From Strobilurus pachycystidiatus (taxonomy: Eukaryota > Basidiomycota > Agaricomycetes > Agaricales > Physalacriaceae), in NCBI GenBank assembly GCA_019915135.1, contig JAHLMK010000005.1, positions 2,790,001 through 2,854,000 of the forward strand: a stretch of 64,000 nt of DNA, read 5' to 3'. This document shows, piece by piece, positions 45,629-57,718 of the stretch. Both the position numbers and the translations under genes were made by a program. Below the pieces are notes generated by a model. It saw only the letters and a list, made by a program, of their open reading frames with translations, had not been told where the DNA came from and made no database searches. Numbering within the stretch: position 1 is the first letter of the stretch; each line of letters starts with the position of its first letter.

Positions 45629-46338
45629 GAGCACCTGTCACTGCAGTGCTTGAATTTGTCGAGACTCGACTGATCGTCGCCGTTGAAAGCCACAAAGAGC
45701 ACGTGTCACATCAGGGAAGTCTGTTGTTCCGAAGAGGTAATTATAAGTAGTCCCCCTGCTCAGGCCTCAGGCCTCAAGTATCAGAATCAGAATCTTTTTG
45801 GGACAATGAAGACAATAAGTTCGGTCTTCCAGAGTGATTCCGTAATTGTGGCTGTCGTGAAGTTGGCCTTCAGCCTGTGTGTGAACGGTTCTCCGAGTCC
45901 TCTGCGAACAGGGTACACCCAGTTCGGGTTGACTCAAATCCCAAACGAGAAAGGCAGATTCTTACAACCTTTTTTGGGGGATTCTCGGATGAACGCTAGT
46001 TCTACATGAAACGCGGAGCTTATGCTTTTGTTCTTCTTCTGAGTCTTCAATTGTTCTCAGTTAGCATAATACGTAGTAAGAGGTAGTCACAATCTCACGC
46101 TGTCAGGGCAACTTGATGAAGTCTTACTTCTTTGGTATCAGAAGCGAGTTGTGTTGTTTTTTGAGCACAGCACTGTTGTTATCCTCCTCAACAGCTTCTG
46201 CTGCCCTTATAAGCGAAGCAAATTGACTGTCAAATAGGCAGCAACATACCTACTAATCTCCCGTCTGAGACTTTGAGTCCACCTTCTCACCTACACGTAT
46301 ACTATTTTACCAGAAATCATCCCCTGGTACGACATTCA
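45629..46338. other. Divergent intergenic region between kinases a and b
   Basis: About 700 bp must contain both promoters. No coding frame with a recognisable domain was seen. Confidence 0.4.
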
Positions 46339-48764
46339 ATGCTTTTTATGCTTGGACTCACGATCACTATTACAGTCGCACATATGTCGGTACAGGTGCC
46401 GGATATGATCATGGATTTGACGTTGGCGCCGTTGTCCGTAGAAGTTACTGCACAGGCGCCGACCATTATCATGGGTGACCCCTCCGCTCCCACTGCTGTA
46501 GCATCTGCTAAGATGGCCACCGCTACCGTCACCGGAGTGAAGCGCACCCACGAGCCTCTCAGTCAACAGGAGGAGGCTCAGATGCAGCTGCTTCATCGCA
46601 TGGGGAATGACCCTACCATTCCTCCTCCTACATTCATACAGCGTCATCTTGATCCGGCCCTGCGCCTTGTTCGATTCAAGTCCTTTTTCAATCTCCCCCA
46701 GGTGCTTGCTCGGATCGCGGACGAGATGGTCGGAAGCTCTGAGGCATCACCGTTGATTGAGATTCGCGATACTCTCAGCGTTTTGCACTATAAAGCTCAC
46801 AAAACAAGGAAAGGAGGCGGCAACAAAGTGCATGCCGTTGTTCGAGCAGACGGCTCCGACATCATTAATCTCTACAATTACCGTGCGAATGTCCCTGCGA
46901 GCCTGACCTCGGGGTTCATGGCACCAAATCGTGGATGGCGTCACGCCGGTGGACTCAGATCATTCCTCAACTTCTCCCAGAAGGCGATTGATGGTCAGGA
47001 GCTCTCTGGGGCAGCTGCAGGAGGATACCTCTTCTTGGATGACTCGGAGTTGGGTGTTCTGAAACCAGACAATCCAGCGCTCTTCGAGAAGCTGAAGGCT
47101 GCTGTGAAATACCGTCTCACACGCATTGTTGTCTACGACTGTAAGCCTGTCGGCCTGCCCTTTGTCCGTACGGAGGACTTTTTTCTAGCGCTACAGTACC
47201 TCTTACGTGGTCATGCACCACGCGCTGCAGAGTGGTGTACGTGCAACGAGACAGATCCCGAACAGCTCAAGTGTGGTTCGCGTTATTGCCAAGTAATCCA
47301 CACCATGAAGCACGCGGTCTCAGGGAGGCAGACCTCGAGAGATAGCGCTTACACAAAGACGCTGCTGTCAGAGGCTATTCCTGGACCGGAGTTGCCCTCC
47401 ATGGTCATCAAGGACGAGCTCATGGCCAAGGTCTCCTTTGCTCTTCAAAACGTGCGTGCAAAATCATATCTACCACGAGTGTATCCATAGTCATACTCAT
47501 CAATATTTCAGGTTTGCACACAAGCTGTCATGGTCGATGCCAGCTATGCTGTCTTCAGCAGTGGTGGACTCGAGGTGATCGGAGTACGCGAGCGAGATAC
47601 CCAAACCTTCCACTTCTCGGATACCATGGTGGTAGCACGAGATGAAAGGTCTCACGACCCACCATACTTTAAGGTTCACTGTGGTCTAGCGAGGGCGGGG
47701 CTCGAAGATAATGCGCAGCGGGGGTGGGATCTCAAGGAGAGCGAAGAGGCTGGTCAATTGCCGATCTCCTTTCTAAATACCCCGGACTTTGACGGAATAG
47801 CGCGGGATCATCTTCTGCGCTCGCACAATATTTCCATGGGAGACCATCTCCCACGTATAAGCGTGAGACTGTTTTGCTCTTACCGAATGTTATTACTGAC
47901 TGATCGGGAAAATGCTAGGCTGGGCTATCCAAGCAGGAAGTCACAGAGCTTTTCGCTAGGCTATGGGAAATTACCCTCTGGTGGGACCCGCACCTTGACG
48001 TAGCTGGCCTATCTGGTCCAGGTGGTGTATCGGTTTCCCGCCATATCTACTCAACTGCAATTCCGTGTGGCTCCGCAGAAGCTCACGCCCGTGTACACTT
48101 CCAGTTGAAAGACGCCGACAAGTGCTACGTGTGTACGTTTGTCACTGCCGACCCCAATCTGTCTCCAGACCTGTGGAAACCTGCGGGAGGAGCATTTGTT
48201 GTCAAACTAGCTGTCGACGAGACGGAAATTCGCGAAAAGGAGGCCTCCATGATCGAACGCGTGCTGTCGGTTGACGTGCCGGGAATCACACATCAAGTCG
48301 TTCCTCGTTTGTATGGGCTGTTCTCAACGACCTTGGAATCACGTCGTACTTTGACCGCATCATTCATGGAACATCTTTGTGCCACGCGCTGGGACGCTGT
48401 CGATTCAGCGGCAAACGAGATAGTAGAGTAAGTCATTCGGCATTCGGAGGGAATATTTCACCTGACACGCATCAGAGGAAATCTGGAGAGTTGGCTGAAG
48501 GGTGTACACAGTGCGGGAGTTGTACACCGTGGTCTCAATGTCAAAAACATCCTCAGGCCTCGCAAGGAGGACGCCGTTGAACCTGGAAGCAACACTCATG
48601 TATTCCATGTTGTCGGCTGGAAGAACAGTGAATACTACGCACGAGAGCGAGACCTCCCGACCGCTAGTTGGGAAATGGAAAGGGACCTTGAAGAGGCAAA
48701 GCAGATTGCGAGAAAGATGGTGGAGAGGCTGCATCCGAGCGCTGCGAAGCGTATGAGATATTAG
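46339..48764 (+). CDS. Pseudokinase of the same family, member b
   Basis: The start is ATG 46339 (MLFMLGLTITITVAH); ATG 46384 is an alternative. The layout follows its neighbours: FIQRHLDPALRLVRF for the RHIP module, RTEDFFLALQYLLRGHAP, then after an intron VDASYAVFSSGGLEVIGVR and TFHFSDTMV. The kinase part has GGAFVVKLAV (lysine kept). The glycine loop is eroded (IPCGSAEAHARVHF), the catalytic loop reads VVHRGLNVKNIL with Gly for Asp (codon 48532-48534), and the DFD motif is replaced by VVGWKNSEYY. It ends RMRY at TAG 48762-48764. Introns near 47456-47513, 47862-47930 and 48430-48477 restore one frame throughout, so it seems selected as a protein without phosphotransfer. Confidence 0.72.
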
Positions 48765-48775
48765 GTGACATCTAG

Positions 48776-50881
48776 CTATGTATTGACATCATCTTCTCCT
48801 ATGACTCTATCCTCATCAACGAAACTACCTTCCACGAAACGACTCATCCTCTCTTTCTCAGCGGTGTAATGTGCTTCTGTGCCCCGAAAGCTTGCGCGGT
48901 CAAAATCCGCTATGTACAACTTTCCCGCCTGATCTATCAGCATGTTCCAGGATCGGATGTCACGGTGCAGGACCCCCGCCTTGTGGATGTCACTAATGAT
49001 TTTGAGCAGTTGGCGGCTTCAGAACTCAGTCAATGCAAGGGTACAAAAGGCTAACGGAAGACTAACCGCTGCGCAGGGAGCAGTGTCACTTTGTGATCTG
49101 CATCCATTTCAAGACCCAATGCCCGACCGACGTTGGTGAGGGCAAGAATGCAGACACCGTCATCGTCGTTTTCATAAAAGCCAAGGACGGCAGGAATACC
49201 CCTGACGCTGCGCGAGTGCAACAGAGAGTATACTCGGTGCTCATGCTTCAGACGCTGCGCCTTGTAAGGAGTGCTGGCCACCTTGACGACAAATTCGCCA
49301 TTCGAAGGTCCGCCAGAGACAATTCTGGCCCGGAAGACATCACCGATAGCCCCGGAGCCCATCTGAGCATCGAGAACAATGCCCAAGTAATCAGCGGGCT
49401 CGTACCTCCCTTCCCTTCTCGAACCCGGGGCCCATAAGAGCGTCGGCGCAGGTGAATCATAAATTCCAAGTTGAAAGGATAGTGCGACGACGGGCGATGA
49501 GCCCAGACATTTCTTTAAGACCTATTCGGAGAAGAGTGAGCCGCGACTACTAAGTATTCGAAAGGCGGCAATGTTACTTTCGTGAAATCGGGAACGGCTC
49601 CCTTCCCTTTATTGTTGCCCAGTTTCTGGCGCTTCTGTGGACTTGCGAATCCAGAAGGGTCTTGCACGAACGGCGCTTTTTTGTGCTTAACCCGATCATA
49701 TCTTTCCGAATCGGCGGCAGCCTGAAGAGACGGTAAGCGATTGACGGCATCTTGGACAGCCAGAATGTGCAAGGCAGTCCACAAACGGCCATAGGCGGGT
49801 GATATAGAGGACGATACGTTGAAGATGTCCGATAGATACAAGGTTTGATGCGCTCTGTGACGGACACCAATACGAATAAAGTTTCCACAGTCGAAGAGGA
49901 TCACGGTCGCATCCAATTGTACGGCACATGACCACGCCTGGGATGAGAACGAATGTGAATATAAACCGGAAATCAAAACGTCTAAACTTGCACCTTTTGG
50001 ATGTAGTCACTCACATCCGGTTCCGCTGCTGGGTTGGAAAGAGTTGGTCGCCCCGGCTTAACAGCACCAAAGCATGGTCCAGCCGATTCCGTCGATTTCA
50101 TTCGAGATCGGGCACTCCTCCTTGGTACGTTCGGCTTGGGTAACGACCACAGGCCGTCGGGTGCATCAGGAGGCGGAGATCGCGACGGTCGCGTAATGGT
50201 ACATAAGCTATCCATCTTCCAGTGAAAGTCGTCGGATTCGGTAAGTGCTGACATCGCGTGTAGCACTACCTCCGCGTCAGTGCACATGAACATGCTTGAA
50301 ATGGCATGCGGAGCGTGCTCAGCGAGCCCATCTAGAAGTGCTTGCGCCTTGGGGTGAAGCGCGTAGTATCCTGCTTCCCGCATATGCTCCGGTTGTGCAA
50401 AAGAAAATACCTGATGCTGGTCGGCGTAGGGCCCAGAAAGAAGGATAGGGGTATAAAGACTGGGACATAATTGCCATGCTACGCAAGAGGGTATGTCCGG
50501 CTGTTTGGGGTGAAGGACGACCTGAGAGGCAAGGGAAGTTACAGTATATGAAATCCCATAGTTTCGGTATGCCGCGATATGGCTGGATAGATACCCAGGT
50601 TCTGGGACCTGGTAGGATGGTAGCAAACCGAACATCCCATCGTCGAGTGCATCAAAACGATCACTGTATCTGTCTATAGCAGTAGACATACTTGAAATGA
50701 GAGATTCCGCGCGCACAATTTTCTTTAGTATGAGGCTCTCGGGTATATGACGGTCCAGCAGGTGTAACGGCGGGGTAGGAGTGGGAGCCGGGATATCAGG
50801 ATCACGTCGGATAGGTTCCTCGCGAAAAGAGAAAAGGGCATCCCGGTAGTGTGTCTCGGAGCTTTGTGACGAGCGCGACAT
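48776..50881 (-). CDS. Atypical protein kinase, family member c
   Basis: ATG 50881 (MSRSSQSSETHYRDALFSF) aligns with the start of member d. The frame stays open upstream to 51190 without matching the paralogs. Modules are LLDRHIPESLILKKIV, VVLHPKQPDIPSCVAW, PPPDAPDGLWSLPKPN, then VQLDATVILFDCGNFIRIGV, then the kinase: MGSGAIGDVFRA, EFVVKVAST, YENDDDGVCILAL. The last exon (48776 to about 49030) gives VLHRDIRSWNMLIDQAG, YIADFDRASFRG and GSFVDEDRVIGEDDVNT, ending at TAG (48776-48778). That exon is short and easily missed. All catalytic residues are present. Its 3' end is 11 bp from that of member b, on the opposite strand. Confidence 0.8.
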
Positions 50882-51309
50882 GGTGCGAGTCAGAGGCGGT
50901 AGGAGTGGGCGGCCGCGGTATGGACCGACAGGTGATAGACGTGGTTGGATGAAAACATCGTCACGTGAGTGTTCCGACGAACTTGGGAGGCGTTGATTGC
51001 CGGCACCGGCTGGATTGATGACCGGCATTGAGCGCGTTTCAGGCCTCATCAAGGCCTCATCTGTCTTCATCGAGTTTTCATCGACCATTGATATACCAAA
51101 CATTATATCTGTCGGCTCAGGAAAGAATATGTAGCCGAGCGGTATTTGGCTTGCTTGGTCGCCGCAGGTTTCATCCCCAGTCGTAACCATTACTGGCTCA
51201 CGATGGTCACGAGCCCAACGTTTTCACCGAACCGCCCCTTCTGGTTAGCCTCAAAAGTGGCGACGACGTTGTACTCCCCAGGGTCTGCTACGTATGGCCT
51301 CGTCGTCAT
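50882..51309 (-). other. Upstream open frames of kinase c, possible extra exon or small gene
   Basis: A 39-codon frame from ATG 51309 (MTTRPYVADPGEYNVV, ATFEANQKGRFGENVG) ends at TAA 51190-51192. It overlaps by one base the ATG (51190) of a frame that runs on into kinase c. Both peptides look protein-like (SQIPLGYIFFPEPTDIMFG). They may be a separate short gene, an N-terminal exon fused by splicing, or a gene broken by a frameshift. No family recognised. Confidence 0.3.
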
Positions 51310-51439
51310 GTGCTACTGTTAGAGACTAAGTAAGCTGCCATTTTCCTGTTCATTAACTCCATCGAGAGATTTCCCACTCTTCTACGAGTCGCGACCTTCG
51401 GCGATCTATGCGACTTTGAAACAACTCTATGGACAAACT

Positions 51440-52398
51440 CTCATTCCCTGCGGGAACAGCGGCGAGAGCGATCGAGTTGCGCACTTTCGAACTCTGCCCA
51501 AGGAAAAGTCTTTTTGAACGGAAGTGAGTTTGCATCAGAGAAGTTTGTGCTACGTGGTAGTCAATCTGACGACGACGTAGAAGCACGACAGCTCAGGGAG
51601 ACGAGGTGTTCACGAAAATTCTCAGCAAAGGCAAAGAAAGTTGAACGAAGGCGTGCGCGAGCGGACTTACTCCCTCCCGATGGCCGTGCATGGAGGGATT
51701 CTGGAGGACGGTATCCATGGGAGAGCGTTGCTGTAGCATATTGACAAAATCTGACCATAGTCAATCGGAGGCAGGAAATTACCGAGTACACAGGATTCAT
51801 GTCCCTTCGCCACGCCGTTTTCCTCGTCAAGACAGACGACTATCGAGGCAAGTATCAGAGGAAACAAATCACTGCCTCAGCCGTTAGAAAGAGCTGCTTG
51901 CCACGGGTAAGAACGGTCAAATACAGGTTGGGTCTCACAAGCGTCGAAATGGTCTTGACTCGGACCAGATATCCCTGACTCGGATCCGGAAATGCCACCC
52001 GCGCGTATTCGATGCTGGTTCGACGTTCACCGTGACACGACATTTGTCCATCAACTCATCAATCCCAATCACTTCAAGGATAAGTACATCTTCGAGGCGT
52101 CAGAAGCCTCTGAGCGGACGGGCGATTCAAGTTTAATTCCAGTGTTCAGTGCTTGCGCGTAAAGTTCGAAGAAAATTTAGCTTGGGTCTCAGACTCCTGC
52201 AACGCTGATTTGTACGTCTTTGATGAGGCACCCCTAGGTTCAAGTTTCGTATCCGGGCTACGCCACCACTCATTCATCTCATCCGAGTTCTGTCTTCAGT
52301 GTTTTGCGCCTGCAGAACCCTCGAGACTACACTCCCCCATCGTTGACATTGCCAGGTACACTACCTCGGAAAGATCCGCAGATTTGAATGCATCTTGA
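51440..52398 (+). pseudogene. Possible broken or heavily spliced gene
   Basis: A chain of protein-like peptides runs left to right but changes frame or meets stops: ARAIELRTFELCPRKSLFE, STTAQGDEVFTKILSKGKES, RERTYSLPMAVHGGILEDGI, then after an in-frame TGA (51742-51744) ITEYTGFMSLRHAVFLVK, then RIRCWFDVHRDTTFVHQL, then DLYVFDEAPLGSSFVSGL ending at 52398. Some joins could be introns and others have none of plausible length. I recognise no domain. It is either an unknown multi-exon gene or a decayed one. Confidence 0.25.
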
Positions 52399-52680
52399 GC
52401 CGATTTCTGTCAGGAAGTCATTGTCGCCCAAGACAGACACGAGAGGAATGATGATGATATGATGTCTATAGCAACAGGAATAAAATCGGTAATGCCTAAT
52501 GATGTCTATGCGGGCATGGGCAGTGGAGGATGTAGGAAGAAAGAAGGGGAGGTATGTAGAGGCTATGTGATATGATAGTAATAATGAGACGTATGTACAC
52601 TACGATACGAAGCGACATATCAACACAGCACTGTGACAACAACAAAGCAGGGGAGGCCAAATCATACATGCAAGCCACGC

Positions 52681-54347
52681 TCACGCACTGGGCACGAGCA
52701 CCGGGCTCTGTCTCCCACTCGGTCGCCACCCCGACAGTCCCACCATGCCACTCGGATTCGTGTTATCCCGCGTGGCACGCACGACCTTAATTTGCCGTGG
52801 GGAGGACGGTCTCTGAATGGGCAGCGGGGACGTTACGCGGGACGATGGAGGAGATGTCACTCTCGACGAGGTGCGAAACGATATCTGCGAGGGTGACGAT
52901 GCTGGCGATCGCGGAGGAGGGGACATAGGCGTCGGCGGTGCAGGGAAAACCATCGGCACCGATGGCGGGGGCGCTACTCGCTTGGCGCGGAAGGAACATG
53001 CAGGGAGAAGCATGGGATCTGGCGGTTCCACAGCACAAGGGGGAGAATTCGTTTTTGGTGATGAAATGGATGATGATGGTGGTGGTAGCGATATTGGAGC
53101 AGGCGGAGGGGAGATATTCCGCTTGGCACGGAAGGAACACGCTGGGAGCAGCATAGGATTCGGTGGGGATGGCGGCGGAGATGCTGGCACGGGCTCCGGT
53201 GCGTGAATCACCTCCTCCTGGGCCTCTTCCTCCTCATCATCCAAGCTGATTTCCTCGCCGTTGATGTACATGACATTCTTCGGCTTTTTCCTCTGTATCG
53301 GTGCAGATGAGCCCAGTACGTCGTTGCTGGGCGGCAGGGGTGGCGAAGGCGATGGTTCGGTAGCCAGGGCATTGCCGAGCAAAGGCATGAAGACGAAACT
53401 CTTCTTCGACGCAGATGTTACAGACGGTGTATTTGAGCCGCTTCCTGTGGGCGTGCTCAGCGGTGTGTCGGGTAGGTCGGGGTATCTTCCCGGCGCAGAC
53501 CCCGCGTCTGATAGAGGGAGCAGGCCGAGGGGAACTTTGCTGAGATAATGACTGGCAGGTTTGCGTGTGTATGGATCTGAGGGCTGATTGGCGCGCGGAA
53601 GGGTCCGTTGTATGGCCTTGAGCTCGAGCAGGTCCCTGATGAAAAAAAAGATGGATGATGAGCATCATGTGCGGAAGGATTATGTGATAGCGCGGTCGTG
53701 TGCCAACGCAAATGAAAAGTGTGAAGGGGCAGGATGTCGCGACGGGAAGGGATGGCTGTGGTCGTGTGCCAGGTTGGCGGCCGAAACACCGCACAACCGC
53801 CCAAGAATGGTCCCGTGTCACAGCTGCCGTTAACGGAGAGCCGTCGCGGAAACGATGACCATGGGAATGAAGAGGACAGCAGGCATGGTATGCGCCGCTG
53901 TGTGGATCGTGTGCCCGCCTGCCCTTGCGTCGTTCGTGCCTCGTATGCAGGGGCCCCGCATGTACGATCACCAAAGAAAAGCCACCGAGACGTCCCACAA
54001 GAAATGGCAAGGAGATGAAAAGACACTCACTGGTAGCTCAACTTCCGCGCTGGCTCGGTTGGGGTCCTGTCCCAGTCATCTGCATCCCACACGTCGTACG
54101 CGCCCTCGTCGCAAAACGTCACGCTTTTCCTGCTCGACGTGGGTGTCATTGGCGCTGGAGTCGGTGATGGGCTGGGCGATCCGGTAGGTGATGGATGGCA
54201 GCTTTTCAGGCAGCTCCGTTTGGGCGCCATGCAGGATCCGCTGTGTCTGATGCTGCCCGCCGCTGCTGTCGGTGTGGCCGTCGCCAGGGCCGCCTGTGCG
54301 CCTGCCAGTGTCGTCATGGTGTCTGAGCTCATCGTCGAGTCGCTCAT
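52681..54347 (-). CDS. Proline-rich hypothetical protein with RVxF-like motif
   Basis: Exon 1 from ATG 54347 encodes MSDSTMSSDTMTTLAGAQ and SCMAPKRSCLK, then RKSVTFCDEGAYDVWD and ARKLSYQ. A 3' exon continues DLLELKAIQRTLPRANQP. The KSVTF string fits the RVxF docking motif for protein phosphatase 1. The second half is disordered, rich in Pro and Ser, with an acidic patch (EEISLDDEEEEAQEE) and two copies of a block MLLPACSFRAKR about 50 residues apart. It ends at 52681. The length is about 370 residues. It could be a phosphatase-targeting or scaffold protein (inference). The intron between exons, roughly 53650-54026, is long for this region, so an internal exon may be missing. Confidence 0.6.
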
Positions 54348-55934
54348 CGTGTTCGTCGTCGTCGGGAGATGGTGGTGGTGGTGGTGGTTAGAATGAGAGC
54401 ATTAAATGTCTCTCCGCTCGTGGAGTGTGCGGCCAAAACAAGCTCATCATAGGAGCAGCCCAAACATTCCGACCTGCTCCGAAATGGCTGATGGACGAGG
54501 AGTTACGCTTGCACGTGGCGATAAGGCACCCACTTTGGGCTCTTTTCTCCGCCCCGGCCCGGCGCTCCGTGCCAATCAGTGAATCACCATCCACTGCGTA
54601 TATATCGCCTCCACTCGAACGCAATGCCGCCTTTCTCGCGCTCAGTTCGTCGCTTCCACCATTTCCAGGCATATCTCCCTCTTTCAAACTTTTTCAATGT
54701 AACGTCAGAATCAGCTTGAAGTCTGTATTCTGTTCGGTCTAGTTCCTGTCCCGCCTCGGACTTGCATGGGAACAGACCCGGCACCGTGTATCCCGAGCTT
54801 GCGCCTGTCCCACGCCTCTCTTTTCACAAGCACTCTAGTCCTTCTATGCCCTCCCTCCCGTCCTCCTGATCAGTGTTCTTTCCGCAGTCTTCTCCGTTAT
54901 ATTCTATCTTGGCCCGCCTCGGACCCACCCAATCTCACGCCACATCCTGGGGTCCTGTCTGGCATAGTCTCGACTAGGCCTTCTGCAATAGGTTACCTCA
55001 GACTTTCGTCATGGGCTAAACAGAGTTTACTTTAGCTCGAGTCTTGTGTCAGTCTAGGTGAGAACTCTCAGCCGCCCCAGTCAATGTCTAGTCCCCGCTC
55101 AAAGCAGCTGCCGCCGCCGCCTACTCCCGCGCCCGGTCTCACCCTGAATTTCTTTCCACAAAGGAATTTCTAATCTTTCAACAGCTCTTCTTCACCCCCA
55201 TGTGTACATGTTTCCGAGGTTTACCAAACACCACCCGTTTATCTCACTCTCATCTACGTCGGGCTCGATGTGAAGCCGGAATATCTACGCCCCCAAACGC
55301 CACCATCTCCGTGATGATTGATCCTGCTCTGTCGGGTCGGCAGTCCTGCAGGTCAATCAATGCTGTGAATCTCGGGCGCGGTGGTCGGTGCGCTCGACTT
55401 TCCGCGCCGCCTCAATCATAATGCACAATTGCTGGTGGGTATTGATCCACCTAATCGTCGGTACTAGTACCTACTGATCCACTTACCCTCTAGTCGGGAT
55501 TGATCCACCCACTGTCGGATGGTCAGGCTAGTATCGTAGGTGACATTTATAGCATTGCACACGCTAATCGCATGCAGCGCCATTTACGTTTCCATGTGAT
55601 GGCTGTCGGAATACATATTGCTGTCATTTCCATACTTGAACAAGGATCAATCTACGTTCATTTACGTTGAACGAGCGACCGTATGTGTGTGTGGTACGAC
55701 AAGAAACGCAGATCGTGGATCGTCTCCGAGTCCCTTTTTTTTCTATTGTTCGAAATCGGAAACAGTGAACAATTGTGGCAGTGGGGATCGCCGCTGCGGT
55801 TTTCGTTTAAAGGGAGCGACATTCGTACAGCGAGATCACCTCACAGCCTTCCAGTGTTACGCCCTTCTCAAAACCAACACCTCAGTCCCCAGTTTGGGGA
55901 TTTCTAAGCAAACAAACCAGCCCGGAACTGCGCC
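54348..55934. other. Intergenic region, no supported gene
   Basis: About 1.6 kb. The left part is the promoter region of the proline-rich gene (TATATA near 54600). Near 55443-55520 the block TGATCCAC recurs three times, at 55443, 55475 and 55501, each followed by a run ending GTCGG. From about 55780 the sequence resembles 60090-60260, the start of the tandem duplication. Open frames are short. Confidence 0.45.
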
Positions 55935-57483
55935 ATGTTCGAGCCTTTGAACGTGTCATCATGCACCGACTCTGTAGTATGCAAACAATTTCGTCAGTGT
56001 TACCTGTCACTGACGTCCAAACCAGACATTTAACTCTAGCATTCAGGAGCTTCCTTTGGAGATTCTGGACGAGATCTTTGTCCTGGTCAATATCTTCCGT
56101 CCCACTCGCCACGTAATCAAGACCTGTCATCCTTCTTGCTTGCCACGGTACCCCCACCCCTTCGCGTCCGTGTACTCCCTCGCCCTCGTTTGTCGCTTTT
56201 GGAGAGACGCTGTGATCTCCAACCGCGCCCTCTGGTCGACGATAGCCGTACATCTCTCTCACCAGATGACTTTGGCGATGGCTACGCATCTCGAAATCAT
56301 TCTCAACCGGGCAAGGACTAGTAAGCTTGATATCACCATTGTGTCGACGGGCAACCAAGCGGTCGACATGATGCTGTGTAATCCCGGGTTCAACATGATA
56401 GTGACACTCCTATCTGATTGTGCGCCGCGCTGGACGAAGCTTGCGCTGATAGATGACGCGTTGAACCTCTTTCCGACGGTCTTCGTAGATGTCGTTAGGC
56501 ATCTCACGGCACTAGAACATCTTCACACCAAATGTAATGCCTGGGTCACATCTCCAACCGACGTCGCTAGGACGATGTTCCGTGACTTGCCTTCTTTGTC
56601 GCGCGCTGAGATGTCTGGATCGCCTATCTTTGTCAACATGAAATCAGTTCGGCACCTAGTATTAGCCTCGAAGTTTGACAACTCGGTGAGCCAGATCTCT
56701 GGCGCACCGCGACTCACTCATCTTGAACTCCATGACGATGATTGGGCAAGTTCGCCCGATACCCTCTACTCAACCATGCCACCAATTACAAACCACTCAG
56801 TCACCCATCTGACACTTGTCCACGCAGTCGACATCTGCCCTGTTCTCAAACTGCCATCTCTGGCGGACCTCTCCATCGTTGACATACAACGCGGAACACC
56901 ACGAGAAAATGCCGATCGACTTTCAGAATTTATTGAACGCTCAGGCTGCTCTCTCTCCTCATTGACCATCTTCGCACGGAACCACATCGAGTTTGTTCTC
57001 AAATGCGATGTTCTCATCGAACGCATACGCACAGTAGAATCGTTGACGGTCGAAATCCTACCTTGTCTGGTACCGTCTCACAAGAACAGGTCATCTTTCG
57101 CTATGAACGTGACCCTGAAACGATTCTTTGACAGAATTCTTTCATCCCCTATGCGGCTGCCCCGCCTCGCAGATATCCGCCTCACTGTGGCGGGGTCCGA
57201 TTCCGGAAACATCATAGACGAAGGAACTTTGAGTGTGATACAAGACACCATTCTGGGACGTTCAGAGCTACGCCGTGTAGAAATACATCTGAGAGATACC
57301 CGCTTCGCTCTCACGGGCATGTTCTCCGATCAGGCGTCTTCCAGTTCTCGCGGTTCTCGGTCGCGTGAGGAAGAGTACCAGCGTCTCAGAATTCTGAAAT
57401 GGGTGAAGAAGATTGAAGCTGCTTCTGGCACCAAAGTGGTATTAAATCTATTTGGTGGGTCCTCCCCTCAAACAAACACTTGA
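55935..57483 (+). CDS. F-box protein (pair 2 of F-box/kinase array)
   Basis: The long frame lacks an ATG at its head. A short first exon (ATG 55935, MFEPLNVSSCTDSV) joins through a GTATGC..ACCAG intron to TFNSSIQELPLEILDEIF, and the paralog at 60263 has the same structure, which supports it. The F-box continues VYSLALVCRFWRDAVISNRA LWSTI. The remainder, about 400 residues, is leucine-rich (LIDDALNLFPTVFVDVV, LTHLELHDDDWAS, LKLPSLADLSIVDIQ) and ends QTNT at 57483. It converges on kinase d with 235 bp between stops. It is a probable SCF substrate receptor. Confidence 0.85.
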
Positions 57484-57718
57484 ATTACCGATGACACTGT
57501 CTATAGGTATCGAAATTTCTGCATAGAAGTGAACAGAGTTTGGTTCACAACGGTCATTGTCCGGCCGAATCCAGATTTACACATAAGTAGAGTTTACAGT
57601 GTAATATTAGCCTTTCTGTGTCAGGATGAATTAGAATCAACTATCAGAGTAGGTCTGCTCGGATGAGGGTGTTCGGTCTAACTTAGCTCATCCCCGTAAT
57701 TAATAAGTGTACGTGAAT

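Noticed and set aside
55443..55520. Three TGATCCAC copies as a CRISPR-like or satellite array
   Set aside because: Only three short copies with unequal spacing and no conserved repeat length; at most a small degenerate tandem repeat.
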